Shown piece after piece: positions 33,224-46,198 of a stretch of DNA of 64,000 nucleotides. Within the stretch, counting starts at the first letter, position 1. Each line of letters starts with the position of its first letter. Origin of the DNA: Centroberyx gerrardi (lineage: Eukaryota; Chordata; Actinopteri; Beryciformes; Berycidae); NCBI RefSeq assembly GCF_048128805.1, contig NC_135997.1, positions 24,966,315 through 25,030,314 of the forward strand, read 5' to 3'. The translations under genes were made by a program, and so were the position numbers. The notes beneath the pieces were generated by a model. It was not told the origin of the DNA. It was given only the letters and a program-made list of their open reading frames with translations, and did not search any database.

Positions 33224-36200
33224 CTGTGGAGGGATAGCATGCCAAGAATATTTCAGTCAAACTAAATTAAAGAAGCAGATATTTGAGTAGTTAAGAGTTC
33301 ACAGTTCAATTAAGTAAATTAACCAATCAGCCTGCAACCCATAAAAATCTATATTTAATTTTGGTTTATTTGCACAAAGATAGAACATAAAAAGTGCTAA
33401 AAACACAGAAAATGTCAAAAAAACACAGAAGAAACAAAATTACTAGTTTGTGCAGGGGAGCCAACAAAAAAAAAACTTAAGGGGGGTTATATAAACATTT
33501 CAACTCAAACAAAAGAAACATCATCATCATAAACATCAGTTGAGGAGAATCAGACACTTTGTGTTCCTTGGTTGAACTTTGAGAAATTAATTTGCGGAGT
33601 CACTAGTATACTGACTCACTTGTCAACTTATATTTTTAGTGAGTGTGCCAAAAACGACAGACATTCAATGTTGAAGGCATCATGTTGCACAGTCTTATTT
33701 GATTTTGCTATTGTCTTAGGATTGTAAGACCTACTGCTTACTGCATCTCATTTTTAACAATCAATACCTGGGTAAGACGCTTGATGGGCAGTGATCCTTG
33801 GACAACCTCTGGCTCAACTCCCACAGCCTCTCCCTGCCCAGTCTACGGACACAAGGTTACACAAGAACGGAGGAACAAGACTTGATAAACAAGGCATGAC
33901 ACCAGAGGGTTAAAAGACAAATCAATCTCTTCATTACTAATTGAAAGATATCCACCCGTCAAAGGCCTTTCATCTTCACTGTGAACTCATTCGGTGTGCC
34001 TGTTTGCTAAAGGTCACGCATTCGATCCCATGGTAGTCGATGTCCATCCCTCTTGAACTGCTCTTAAGCAAGACACTGCACCCATTCTTGCTCCATGGGT
34101 GCTGCTCTTGGCTGTCCCTGTGATCTCACCCCTTTGGTTAAATGTACTGAAGCCTGGAGAACTGCATGTGTGTTTTATTCAGAACTCAATTCCTAATTGT
34201 ACAGACTGTGTGTGAATTGTCAACCAAGGCTCTGAATTCCTAAAATAAATGCAATACAATACGACCATTGACATGAAGCTCATTCGAATGCTAAAGCACA
34301 AAAAATCTTTCCATCTTCCACAGTGTCAGTAGCCTCGGGTTGTATGCTTTGATGACATCACAAATAATGAAAAAAGGAAGGCTTTTTGTTTGTGGTGGTT
34401 TCTAGCTTTGGGAGGAAGTTGTTCATGTTTATATATAACTACTGGACTGTTTCAGGAAATATAAATAATATTCGTCAGTGGATTGAGCGGTGCTCAACTT
34501 TGATGGCTATATTTATTAATTTTTTTATGTCTTTTTTTTTATTAATTTCTGTATTATTCAAAATTTCTGTGTGTGGGGTGGGGTTGGGTGGGGTAACAAA
34601 TCACATGATACTTCACTGTATCTTACACCATATATCATGTTGTGACTGGTTGTGTAGTCCATCTCAACCCAGCTCGTTGTGGTGTCCCCCTGTAAGAATC
34701 TAAATAGCACCATCTAGTGGAGGACAATATGAGTATTGTAGATGAGCCAGCTACAGCACTGTAACTGATATTTATGATGATTTACATTTATTATGGAATT
34801 TATGATGATACATATAATAATAATTAAACAATGACAAATTAATGACTTCGATTGTGTTATTTTATATTATCCCATATATATATTTTTTTGTTTATTTTAC
34901 AATTTAAAACATTCTGTAGGATGAATGCTTTCATTGTATGATCAAATGTCTCATTTACATCAAAGGATTTCAGCTAAGCCAGGAAGAGAAAAACATTGTT
35001 TTCTTGAGTTAAACAGCTAGGTCATTGACATTTGGGTGATTTCTATAGGCAACATTTGGAAAATATGATAAATTAAATAATGATTTTGTAACACAATCTC
35101 TAAATCACATAATAACCACAATAATTTGAGTTTGTGCCTCAGTGCAGGTTATAAATTATAGAAATATTATTTTATTTACTGAATTGTAAAGTGGGTTACC
35201 TGCATCGCTGGTGCAGTGATCTCAGTCGGGGGCTGATTAGGGGGTGGTGTGGTGTCATCCTGATTGGTGACAGGCAGGTACTCCATCAGTTTGACTACGG
35301 CACTTGAACACTCCTTAAGGGCCTCTGCCCTGCTGCTCCCACCAAACTGCATCCTCATCATGCGGCTCTCTCCCTGCAGAAACCCCCGAATGCATTTAAT
35401 TTGTGTTTGTCGTTCCCATCTGTCCCAACATAGACCGTTCTGCAGGTTATGTATTGTCTTTGTATAATTAGCATCTCATTAAGATCAAATAAAGTAGTTC
35501 AGGTATGCCAGGGAGACAATTGAGGCACTTCAATTCATTTGTAAGCCAAGCTCTAGCCTAATCCTTTAATTAAACAGCTACATCATAGATCCTATCTGGG
35601 TGATTTAGCACAACACATTATAAAACCATGATATGGGTAAGTAATCATGATCTATAGAATCCAAGCGTGATATCACGTTGTACTCTGAATTCCATAAGAG
35701 TTGGATTTATCAAAATGTACACATATTTAGTGTTTTTCTTTTATGATGTGCTTCAACTCCAAGTGACAGGATATAGCAGAAAAATTAGAGACCTATCATT
35801 ATAATAAACCCACTGGAGTATTATTAGTTTTGCTTATGAATTTGTTATAACGTGACAAGAATTAAGGCACTGGGGCAGAAACCTGGGAAAATATTACACA
35901 TAGTAGAATTGCGATGCACCTCAAAACTCACCTTCACAGTGAATCGAAAAATCAGGTTATCTGATTTCTGGTGTACTTTGAGGAAATCGGAGGCACCGAG
36001 TAAAGAGATTCCATCCTGAGGAAATACAACAGAATAAACCTCATCAGCAGTCAGGGGAGGAAACTGTTAAGAAACTGTTTCTGATGGACTCCAAATTAAT
36101 CAGCCATTTCACTATTTTGCCAGCCAGATACGATTTTCAAAAAGAAAAAATGGCTGGTAGAGTAGACAAACATTTCAGCCAAGTCAAAATTCAGTCAAAA

Positions 36201-39200
36201 TTTTCCAGCACTTCGCTGATGATTGGTGGTAATTTCCACCCACCCAAGTCAGCAAGCAAACAACATGTCTAGTAGAAACAGCTTGATTTTCATTTAAGAA
36301 AATTACAAAGAATTTCAAAAGAACAAAAGAGTCTGCTCCGGTCTTATCAAGCTGATTGGAAAAAAAAAAGATAAAGTTACATAAAACTGTCTGCAGGGGT
36401 CTCTATTTACTCAGTAACCTCAGAGCCTCAGCACTGAGGCTAATGATAAGCATTTACACACATGCAAGCACACACACACATACAAACATATATACGAATA
36501 CACACACTTACACAAATAATATTGTGTAATCGTGATGTGTTTGTTCTGCTTGCCCTTTAATGCTCTGTAAAGCACTTTGTGATGTGCCGGTTTTGTTAAA
36601 TGTGCTTTATAAATACATTCGTCTTGACTTGAGACATTTCTTTGACTGTAATACATAAAACTGTATTAATGAAGCAAGGCAAACTTTCAGACAAAATGAA
36701 CACAGGTTTGCAAGTTTTTTAGTAATGACAAGTTTATTTTCTGTATTTGTTTTCAATGGGACATTCAAATACTTTTACCAGTATTTTCTATTTATATTAA
36801 TGAGGCTATGTGAGTTGCACTGAAAATGTACTGTACATGTTTACATTGTGGTAAATATTCATCAGGTAAGGAACTACATTGTTGGGTATGACTTTGCAAT
36901 CAAATATGCAGGCCTAGTAGACCAAGTGTACTGTTTGTTAGAATACAAAAAATAGCAGGGTCAATGTCAATGAATGCAAATGATGATATTTACTTGTTAC
37001 CAAAAAAATAGGCATTTTCAAATGACTGATGTTCCATTGTTGGCAGATGCCTCTAAATCAGGAGTACCCATATCCCGCGCAGAGCACTTGTAGATCCTCA
37101 GTAACCCCTTGATTCCCTCTAATACTGTGAAATGCAGTTGTGTTCAAAGAAAATTCCAGAAGTCTCCTTCAGTCCTTATCGTGTAGCCTATAGGCCTAAG
37201 CTCTCAGTATTGAAAGTTTCTGAGCATTCACAGCACCAATCTATAATAGACCGGTCTATCATCCCCGGTGAAAGCTCTCTGCGGTCTGACCTGAATATCT
37301 GTCTGGCTGGGCACCCTGGCACGGCAAGATAGCTGTGTCTCCTGTCACAGTTCCATTAATGAGACATTGAGTAGTCCCTCGTATTTCTGTTGTCTGCAGG
37401 GCAGGAAACTAACTTTTTTGTCTACAGGCCACAGTGGCTCATAGGCTCCAAATTCAACTGCTACTTTGACTATTTTACCACCTCGACCAGATTTTTACAA
37501 TAGAAACAAACCTCCAAATGACGGCTGGTTACCTGCTGAAACGCCTAGGAGAAGAGACAGACTTACAAGCCACAGTCAAGATTTACCATCATTTTGGCTG
37601 GTAGCTAATGCTACAGTAATTTCTTGCCTTGATTGTCCACAAACTGGTGTTGGCCTACTTGTAGAGTTTAGATGTATAAGTCACTCTGCTGTGCCAAGGC
37701 TGGCAACAAACCAATGTACGAATAGGACAACAAATGTCAAGACCATGATCCATGAGGCATATAAAATAGAGCTTGACTCGAGGCATGAAAATTCATGCCC
37801 AACCTGACCATAACCTAAAATGTTTCTATCCAAATCTGAACCAAGCCTGAGGGCTTTTCAGCTTTTTGTGAGCCCAAACCTGACTGAAGCCCAAAACTTT
37901 GGCAGTAGCAGTATTTTTTTACTGTGATTTTGAACCTGTACCCAAGAAATTCTGAGAGAAATCTGGCTTGACCCTACCAAAACCATCCAGTCAGGTCCCA
38001 TCAGATTTGGGCAGAAATGTCAAGCTCTTCTGCAGAATATTTCATATGGCCTTCACAGAACCCTTTTATCTGGGGAGCAAAGTTTTGTCACTGATTTACA
38101 TCCCACAAAATCTGCTGAGAGGAATGGTGCACTTTTCCATCAGCTATCTTGTGAATGGTTCTATTTTTACATTCTTTTTTCATTCAAAAATAGGCTTACT
38201 ATATGCTACCGTCTTCCCATTAGCATATTTTGTTGTTCATTTTTTTATATTCAGAGACAACAAAGCACAAAAATAAACAGAAAAGCTAGTAATTAATGGT
38301 GCATTATACAGATACTCTCTCTTTGAAGAGACTAGTGGAGTAGTGACGTCCCGCAAAGGAATATCATGTTTGGACCCAGCATTAGTTATAATTAATATAA
38401 TTCATATTCAATTGTTCCTCCCTGATGGTAAAACTGTGACACACTACAAACTAGCAAAGTCGATGCATGTCATTTTCAGCTGCAGCCTTAAATCATTTTA
38501 ACAATTCCCTTACAGCCACAAAACATTTAGATTTACAAGGCTTCAGGAAAAGCTACTCTGCAACACTTATGCACCCCGATGTTTATGCAATGACCCCCGA
38601 TACAGTCTAGAGTAGAAATGTCAAGATCCTATCAGTTGGAAGTCTGTATGTGAATATCAAACTGAATTGATGTACCCTGCACAAAAACTACTGCCAGACC
38701 AATTTGAAACTGCCTTGTTCTTGTGCAGAAGTGAGGCCTTTTTCATCTGATATAAACCCAATTCATCGTCTAAATGTAAACATAGGGATACTCATATCAA
38801 AGAAATTCAAAACTTTCCCTTTCATTTTTAAACAGATTGACTACTGATAAAAGTACTGAAAGTAGCCTATGTGACAGCAAAACACGAGGCTTAAATCTAT
38901 CTTGAAGTGGAAGAAAGTTTGTTTGGAATTAGATTTGCATTTTCTGTCAAGACTGGAATAACCTTGGCTCCGTGTATTTTAAGTTATGATGTGTGAAGCC
39001 TAGATAATTGTTGATCTATAAGTACTAATTTTTGAGAATACATATGTTCACCCATAACAGAAGCACTCTGTTAAATGAACCAAGCAAACAAATAAACCCT
39101 TGATGGGGTTTTAATGTTGAATGGAATGAAATTATAAGATGATGGTGCCATAATCAGTAAAGTGCCAATGTGACATAGAGACTAAGGGTAAAACTTTAAG

Positions 39201-42200
39201 TTCAATGCAACGGTCCACGGAACTTTATGGATTTCCCTTGCTTAACAAATCAAACTTGACCTATATGGATTACAATTCATTCTGGAAAAACAAAAAGTAG
39301 AAGAGAAAACAACTGTGTCATCTTACCAAGCACTCCTGTCCTTGAGATACCATCAAGAGTCCAGATTCCACAATTGTGAGGACAATTTCAGGTTTACTGT
39401 CATCTGCCTCAATCACCTAGTGAAAATAGTGGATAATATTAGATAGTGCAATGTTGTACAATATTAAGCCTATTGTTTTCCTGGTCCACTCATTCAGAAG
39501 TTCTGGCTAGACATTTTAGAAGGGTTTTTGTTTGAATTGGTGTGTGGATGTCATATGGCCCAACAATTAAGATAAATCTGGTAATTCATGAGCTTGAAAT
39601 TATAAGGTTCTATCTGGAGTGCACTTCTGAGATACCATATTTCCTCTAATATTGGCCCGGGCCTTTATTTACCTCAACTGCAGAGGGTACCAGGCCTTTA
39701 TTGGAAGCAGGCTTATATTAGAGACAGGCCTTTATTTCTAATTCCCTCTGTTTGATAAGTATATTTGCTCCTATTTTAGTACGAAGCCTCCTTGTTTTCT
39801 GATCTGCTTCTGTTACGGTACGTTAGGTAGACGTTTTTTTGTTACTGCAATGCATTACGATAATTACGGTAATCGATGACGGCATGCTCCAGAGACTTCC
39901 GCCGGCCGAGCCGTCTTGGGGCACTTGTACGTTACTACAAACTACAGTTACAAACAGGCACCAGGAGTTTACCGGTATCCACCGTTGTTTGCATGTAAGC
40001 TGAAGCTAACTGAAGCTAACTGAACCTGGGCACCGATGTGTTCGCGGTGATCCGGCCGAGATTTCGGCGGGGGTCCGGGGCTTGGATCGGGAGGATCAAT
40101 GCGGGCCGTGGGCGCGGTGGAGAGGCAGCGGCGGAGAGAGGAGACAGACACGGTCCAGCCATGTACTAGGTTTTGACCTAGTTTTTTCCCCCGGACTGTA
40201 TTTGAGGCCGGCCTTTATTTGTTCGTGTCGACCACGGCCCCGGCCATTATCGGAGACCCGGCTTTTAATTGACTACAGGCCACTATTAGAGGAAATACGG
40301 TATACAAATATACAATATACAAATATACAAATATTTGACACACCAGCTGGCAAACTGTTATGTACTTTCTAGCTTTTTAAACATTTAACTCCAAAAGCTT
40401 GTTAAAAAAAACATACCACCACACACTACACACAAGCATGAAGTACCACACAGATCACTAATGTCTGGATACCTTAATTTTGATTAAGAAAAAAAAAAAA
40501 AAAACCCACATAATTCCAAGTTTACAAACCCACTTGGACTCAGTTCAACACCCTTTTTATTTGTGAAACAAAGCTTACCCACCTTTTAACCTGATATATC
40601 TTTATGATGTAAAGCAGGCTACATTATCAGTATAAGTAGTATCAGACTGAAAAAAAAAAAAAAAAATGTAGTATCAGACTGAAGTAAATTACATGAAAAT
40701 AGGGTTTTCAAGAAAACTTTGAAATTAATAGTATTCTGAAAATGTACATTTTTGTCAGTTTTTATAATGGTGGTTGTCCACTTTATGGTGATCACAAACT
40801 GGTGTGTAGCCCACAGTTTACCCACCTTTTCATTTTCCACTACATGTCTGTCTGGAACAAGTAGCTGATAATTTTAATAGCCTTGTCTTCCTTCTAGAAA
40901 TTTGCATCAGTAGCTTTCCTCAAATCCCCCTTCAGAAGTTGGCTCCCTCACTCACCAGAAGCAGAGCTTACAAATTCCCAAAGCACATACTGACAGATAC
41001 AAAAGGTCCTCTATTCATTTTCTTGCAGGCCTGGTGAATGCAGAGCTCCAGGATCCTTTGTTCCTACTATTGATATATGTTTATCCTTTCATATTACTTT
41101 GGCTACTGTTGGATTTTGTAAATAGCTACAGATGGAAATCTGGTTTTGTTCCTTTAAGTGACCTGTGAGTATTAAGCTTGAAGTTGAAATCAGTACGATT
41201 GTTTTGATTAAGCTAATGATGGACTTTGTAAACACTTGAATTTTTAAACTGCCATGTGAGTACTAAAAATTAATTTGAAGTAGGGCTGGGAATCACCAGA
41301 GGGTGATGGCAATATTTGCACATTTGCTTGGTCATTGTTAGCACTGTAATGAAATTGGCCTTAAGCATTTAGGTGTAAAAGCTCAAACAAACATCCTATT
41401 ATTCAACAGGAAACATCTCCAATGTCTTGTCAATGCAACAGCTCCACATTTTGTTTTCTTGAGCCTTCGATCTCTCATTCCTGGATTTAGGCCTAGTTGT
41501 TTGCGTTAACAAATATGGTTGAACTGTTAAGAAGATAATGGAAAGCTGATATGTGACACTGCATATGAAGTTATATTTGATGTTGTATATGAAGGGTTCT
41601 GCTCAATTCATGTACTGGAATAGCTGCATCCTAAAACTTTTCACTTCAACTTCTTTCCTCACTTCACTTATCACTCAACTCTAGCTAGGAAAGAATTTGG
41701 AGTACACACAGAAAAATAAAGGTGCGAACTGGAACTGAACATGGTTCTTCAGAGTGATGCCATAGAGGAACCAATTCTGGTTCCACAAAGAAGAGAACCA
41801 TTTCTGCACCATTTCTTGCTTAGACACCTGCATTGTGTTTTTGTTTATCTGCCCTTGTATAACCTCATTTGCAATTGCACAATATATTCTGTACTGTGGA
41901 GGGGTTTTGTTATTTTCCACATTTATGCCATCACCCACCATCCAATAACTAAGAATTAAGAACCTTTAATATCCCAATAGGAGGAACTAACCTTTAATAT
42001 CCCAATAGGAGGAACTAACTTTCACCAGCCAAATGTCAGACTTACCAAGCACAATATGGTTCTTCGGGATATTAAAAGGTTCTTGGAAGGTTCTTTATGG
42101 AACCAGAAATGGTTCTTCTATGGCATCACTCCAAAGAACCATTTTCAGTTCCAGTTGGCACCTTTATTTTTCTGTGTGTATAGGCCTAATGTGTTATACC

Positions 42201-42842
42201 ACAAATGTGATTACCGTACTTTTACAGTAAACTAACTGAACATTTCTTTATTTGTGCTGTATCTGTGCTGTTGTTCTGTTATTCATTGAAGAGCCAGTTA
42301 CATGTTACCTTAGAACATTTGGTCTATTCTTGGCACCTGTCAATTGTGCAATTTACTTGGTATCCATGGTATCCATGGTATCAGTAGTATAGACATATCC
42401 AGATATTTTAATGTTTTAATATGTCTCCTATTAAAAACTGTATCAATAACATTCAACTTAGGATCTTGGTTGGAAAGAGGACATAACTTTGAGCGGGGGA
42501 GATTGATTTCTGGACTGGGACACAACAAGTGTGTAAACAGTAATGCTATGATTAATACTCATGCAATGATAGCAGCTACAGCTGTGTTGCCCAACTCAAG
42601 GTTAGCTACATTATGACTCGGGGCAAGGAACTAACTTTCACCAGCCAAATGTCAAACTTACCAAGCACAGCTGTCTGAGACACTTCGTGATTCCCCTGGG
42701 CTAATGTGACGCTAGGGGGAGTTAAACTAATATGAGCTAGCAAGACCAGTTCAATTACCTTCCACGGTTTGCCCCCTCCCTCTGAGGAGCCTGGAGCGAA
42801 ACGTCCAAACCGTTTCAACTTCCACGTTAGACTGGTACCCAT
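33059..42842 (-). CDS. rec114: Meiotic recombination protein REC114 (223 aa), complete
   Basis: Six exons on the minus strand: 42842-42759, 39416-39327, 36015-35932, 35373-35200, 33842-33768 and 33223-33059. All introns are phase 0 with GT-AG ends, and the total is 223 codons plus TGA. The start is fixed by an in-frame TGA two codons upstream. Residues 1 to about 120 (TWKLKRFGRFAPGS, PEIVLTIVESGLLMVSQGQ, DGISLLGASDFLKVH, RMMRMQFGGSSRAEAL) match the REC114 PH-like domain. A Pro/Thr-rich linker follows, then a conserved C-terminal helix region (DLEPFLRVCLLDPSFPAFVE, EEVEEELKKLL). REC114 works with MEI4 and IHO1 and, through its PH domain, with TOPOVIBL to allow SPO11 breaks on meiotic chromosome axes. 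Human REC114 is about 266 aa as I recall, so the linker is shorter here. Confidence 0.93.
33768..33842 (-). CDS. rec114: rec114 exon 5
   Basis: 25 codons of linker, TGQGEAVGVEPEVVQGSLPI then KRLTQ, flanked by CCGTAG and CAG|GTATTG. It is the least conserved part; support comes from phase and splice sites. Confidence 0.78.
33990..34250 (+). mobile_element. tRNA-derived SINE remnant in rec114 intron 5/4 region
   Basis: A decayed unit with a B-box-like GCATTCGATCCC, the fish-SINE phrase CTCTTAAGCAAGACACTGCA, and a tail ending AAATAAATGCAATAC. It lies in rec114 intron 4, on the opposite strand to the gene. Confidence 0.5.
35200..35373 (-). CDS. rec114: rec114 exon 4
   Basis: 58 codons: GESRMMRMQFGGSSRAEALK, ECSSAVVKLMEYLPV (end of the PH-like domain), then a Pro/Thr-rich linker (DDTTPPPNQPPTE). 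Acceptor CTGCAG, donor CAG|GTAACC. Confidence 0.92.
35932..36015 (-). CDS. rec114: rec114 exon 3
   Basis: 28 codons between CCTCAG and GTGAGT: DGISLLGASDFLKVHQKSDN then LIFRFTVK, aligning with the GFSLIGSKNWLKI region of human REC114. Confidence 0.9.
36016..39326 (-). other. rec114 intron 2 (3.3 kb)
   Basis: No exon was recognised. It contains a small CA/TA-rich tract at 36460-36515 and a 113-codon frame at 37466-37807 (+) without a known domain, probably repeat-derived. Confidence 0.6.
39327..39416 (-). CDS. rec114: rec114 exon 2
   Basis: 30 codons between CACTAG and GTAAGA: VIEADDSKPEIVLTIVESGL then LMVSQGQECL, a strand-rich part of the PH-like domain. Confidence 0.9.
39632..40303. mobile_element. 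Non-autonomous DNA transposon with 26-bp TIRs
   Basis: The left end ATACCATATTTCCTCTAATA (39632-39657) and the inverted right end (40278-40303) agree at 24 of 26 positions. Inside, GGCCTTTATT-type motifs recur near both ends. The core is GC- and CpG-rich, unlike the rec114 intron 1 around it. It has no transposase. Confidence 0.75.
41703..42180. mobile_element. MITE with 70-bp terminal inverted repeats in rec114 intron 1
   Basis: TACACACAGAAAAATAAAGG at 41703 is mirrored by CCTTTATTTTTCTGTGTGTA ending at 42180. The inverted ends match over about 70 nt at roughly 90 per cent. Inside is a tandem pair of a 28-nt unit (41961-41988, 41989-42016) and a 43-nt segment (42011-42053) that recurs outside the element at 42627-42669. 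Confidence 0.85.
42627..42669. repeat. 43-nt direct repeat of a segment inside the nearby MITE
   Basis: It starts GGAACTAACTTTCACCAGCC and differs from 42011-42053 by a single base (CAGAC versus CAAAC). It lies 90 nt inside rec114 intron 1. Confidence 0.9.
42759..42842 (-). CDS. rec114: rec114 exon 1
   Basis: 28 codons, MGTSLTWKLKRFGRFAPG to GKPWK, ending AAG|GTAATT. It matches the WxLKRxxRFxPGS...PWKV start of REC114. Confidence 0.9.
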
Positions 42843-43249
42843 TTTCAGTAACCTGGTTATTTATCGATATCGTTTTGGTATACCAACATGAGGTATTGAT
42901 ACCAACACCTGGGCCGATGTTCGCGTCTAGAGTAGACGAACGTGCCTGACGAATCTGCGCGAGAGGAGTGCGCGCTGGTATGTCATAAATATCCTAGCAA
43001 CCGACATTAGGTTATACTCCACGCATGGCACGCATACGCTAACGCAAGAGTGTTGTGGATTTGTAGAAACGCTTTTATTCTGGAAAAAAAATCATTATTC
43101 TCATTCAGGCAGGCAGAACCCAAACGTTTATTCAACAATGGCGCTTTCAGCTTTCTTCTACTTGAAAACACCAGAGAGACACTTCGAAAGACGGGCTAAC
43201 TAGAATCGTACAGGGTTCTTTGACTTGTCCTCATAGGAGAACACTTAAT

Positions 43250-43640
43250 TTCTGGCTCTAGGTGGAACCCTTTTTGAAGAATAGACTTAGAACCATCTCA
43301 GACAGATTCATCCAGAACCCTTACTAAATTGTTCAACTTAGAACTCACAGAGGTTGGTATTGGAACCCTCTAAGAAGGGTTCAGCAAAGAACCCTCACGT
43401 TCTTGAGGTTCTATCAAGAACCATCCCCCAGGGTTCACAGAACCCCAGGGGTTTAGACCTTAAACCATCCACTCAGTTCTGCACAGAACACTTGTTTCTG
43501 GAGTTCCACTTGGAACCTTTCAGGGAGATTTCAGATTCCTTTAATATTCTCAAAGTTCCTCTTAGAACTGTTCCAGGGGTTCTACATATCCTTCTACATC
43601 CTTTTATTTTTTACGAGTTCCTCTTTGAACCTATATATGG
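43250..43640. repeat. Array of AGAACC/GGTTCT motifs
   Basis: GAACC, GGTTC and close variants (AACCCT, GTTCC) recur roughly every 20-30 nt in both orientations. They share the vocabulary of the MITE at 41703-42180 (GGTTCTT, GGAACC). It is probably a decayed, internally repetitive transposable element. A 137-codon frame through it is a by-product. Confidence 0.55.
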
Positions 43641-46198
43641 GGTCCTATCAAGTTTTTACATAATCTATGAAGCAATTACCAATAATACAGTCAAAAACAA
43701 TTTTATTGAGACATCTGTTTTATTATCAACTCTGAGCAATAACAAACAAGGTGGGGAGATTCTCTGAAGATGAGCCAACTGGATCAGATATGCAAATTCC
43801 TGTCCACAATGACAGTAAACATCTGGTTTCATTTGTACTCCAGCTGTGAGTCTCATCCATATCCAACCGATGGTAGAGATTTTTGCCTGTAGCATGACAG
43901 TGTTTGCTTCCTCAGCTCAAATCAAATTAAATCAAGACTGCGCACAATTTCTCTTTCCGGTTGGAGACGTAATGTTTTGGGAGGAATGTAGATTATGTGG
44001 CTTGGAGAAACATTTGCATTTACACTTGGCCAACATTTGCATTTACACCCAGATTTTTATGTGGATAAATGCAATTGGATTGCTGTCCGATCAGGACGCA
44101 TTTTAATGCCAAGTGTACATGGAGTCCAACTGTTCAGAGGCTTGGCACATCAGATTCTCTTCATCAGGTAACTTTATACCCTTTAGTGGCAAAGAGCGAA
44201 AAAGATGGTTAGTGGCTGCACAGGTCTCCTTAGCACACCAGGTGAAGTTTTAACTAAGCTCCTAACAGTATAAAGAAATAAAAAGAGGCTTAACGTGAAT
44301 AGTAAAAGAATGTGCACATTATGCTGCATAGTGACAGCAGACTAGACTCAAACCAAAAAAAAAAATGAATTAACTGTGCAACAATTCCTATAAACCGGAT
44401 TCATATTTGGATAGTCCAGCTAAACCCGACGCAAGTCCATACCTCTGACACAATTGCAGCTAAACCTGATACAACTCCATCTACCTGACAAAGTATCTAT
44501 GAATTTGTGACTCGTGGGGGGCCATGACCAGCTGCCAAATATGGTTGCTCTCGGACTTACAGTTTCTGAGCTGCAGACACTTTTAGCAGAAAAAAAGAAA
44601 AAGAAAGAAAGAATTCCAGTACACTTCTGTCTGACAAAGAACCCTCGAGGAACCGTTTCAATAAAAAAGGATGCTTCAGAGTTAAATGGCTCTAGATCCT
44701 TACCCCTTCGCGAAGAACTTGAAACCCTGATTTCTTAGTTAACAAACAGTTGTTTTGTGACTTTGTTAGTTAAACCAACTAACCAGCAAGCTTATTTAGT
44801 GAAGTAATGTTAACATGCTAATCGCCACAACTAGCTACTTGCTACGTAACATTATACTCGACCAGATAGGCTATGTCACTAACAACACTTGTATTTTGTT
44901 ATAGATGTCATTGTAACTCAGAAGAAGTGATCACAGACTGAGTCAGATGATGGAAAGTCAGCTAACAATGGCAATGGTAAGAGCCTAGTCTTGCATCTGG
45001 GTTGCTAACCCACTCCATTTCTATCTACCCAGTGTCTCTTTTCACACACACAACTAATAATATAATATCAACAACAGATGTGTTTTTATGTTGTGTTCAA
45101 CATGGCAGGTGACATGGACACTGAACTTTCACACTAACTGGGGATTAATAATGGGATTAATGGGGATTACAACATAGGCCTTCAGACATTCTGAGTTTAT
45201 CTAATTGGTTTTGAAAAGGTTTTGTAAACCTAAGGGTTGTAGTATTTCCTCAACCCATAGAGGAGCATGGAATCCTTCAGTTGAAGTTAACACATGAAAA
45301 TCACCAGAATTGGAGTTAACATCAGCAGAAACTAGAGCATGAGTTGTAACTCCCACATCTGTTCCCACATCTGTTCAGAAAGTACACAATTACATCACAA
45401 TTTCAGGCAGAGATTTGAACCACTAGGGAGCAACAATCTGTGATTTTCTACAAAAATATGAAATAAATTAGTTAGGATTTTTAATAGGATTGTGTTTGAC
45501 TGTGGCATGGACAAAGGCATTGATTTTCATCTGAAAAGAGGATTTCAGTGTGTACTGTGAAATTGTTGACTTAAAGTTTGTGCTTATGGGGAACAGCTAA
45601 CTGGCTAGCATTGCTACCACTCACTTTGTGCTTGTTAGCAAATTATTTCTCACCATTTTCCAATATTTTGAAAGCAAAGCAAAACTATGTCAAATTAATT
45701 GCACAAATTGGTTACTTAGCTTTGGTTGACCTGCGGTCTAAAAGTACATGGTTTGGATGTTAATTTCTGAGTGGGGGAAGACCCCCACTTCTCCTTGTAT
45801 CTATGATATTTCTCCAAGCTAGTCTTCTGATGAAATTTCTTCAAGATAGTCTTTCTATGAAGATCACTCGTAAAATTAGCGCTGATAATTTCCTATTATG
45901 TTTTGGCTTCCTTGCTTGCTAAGGAACTGGACTCGGAGACTATCACTTAGCCAGATATATAGCCTATGCCACACTGTGTCAGAATCCAGTAAGGAAGAAT
46001 TAAGCTCCTTGCTGAGACAGTATTGAAATTCTTTAGAGAAAATCTGCATAGCTAAATTTTAAACTCGTATGCCCCAAATTTCCTCCCAGCCATTGTGAAT
46101 AACTGATCAACCCACATAGGAAGGTAATGATGTTGCTGAAATTACTGCTGAGATTTTAACTGTTAGTGAAACTGTAGTTCATTTTTCCCACAAAGGGT

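Noticed and set aside
37466..37807. 113-codon frame in rec114 intron 2
   Set aside because: No domain, no splice signals, intronic; probably a decayed repeat.
43354..43767. 137-codon frame
   Set aside because: It runs through the AGAACC/GGTTCT array and repeats the array rather than a protein family.
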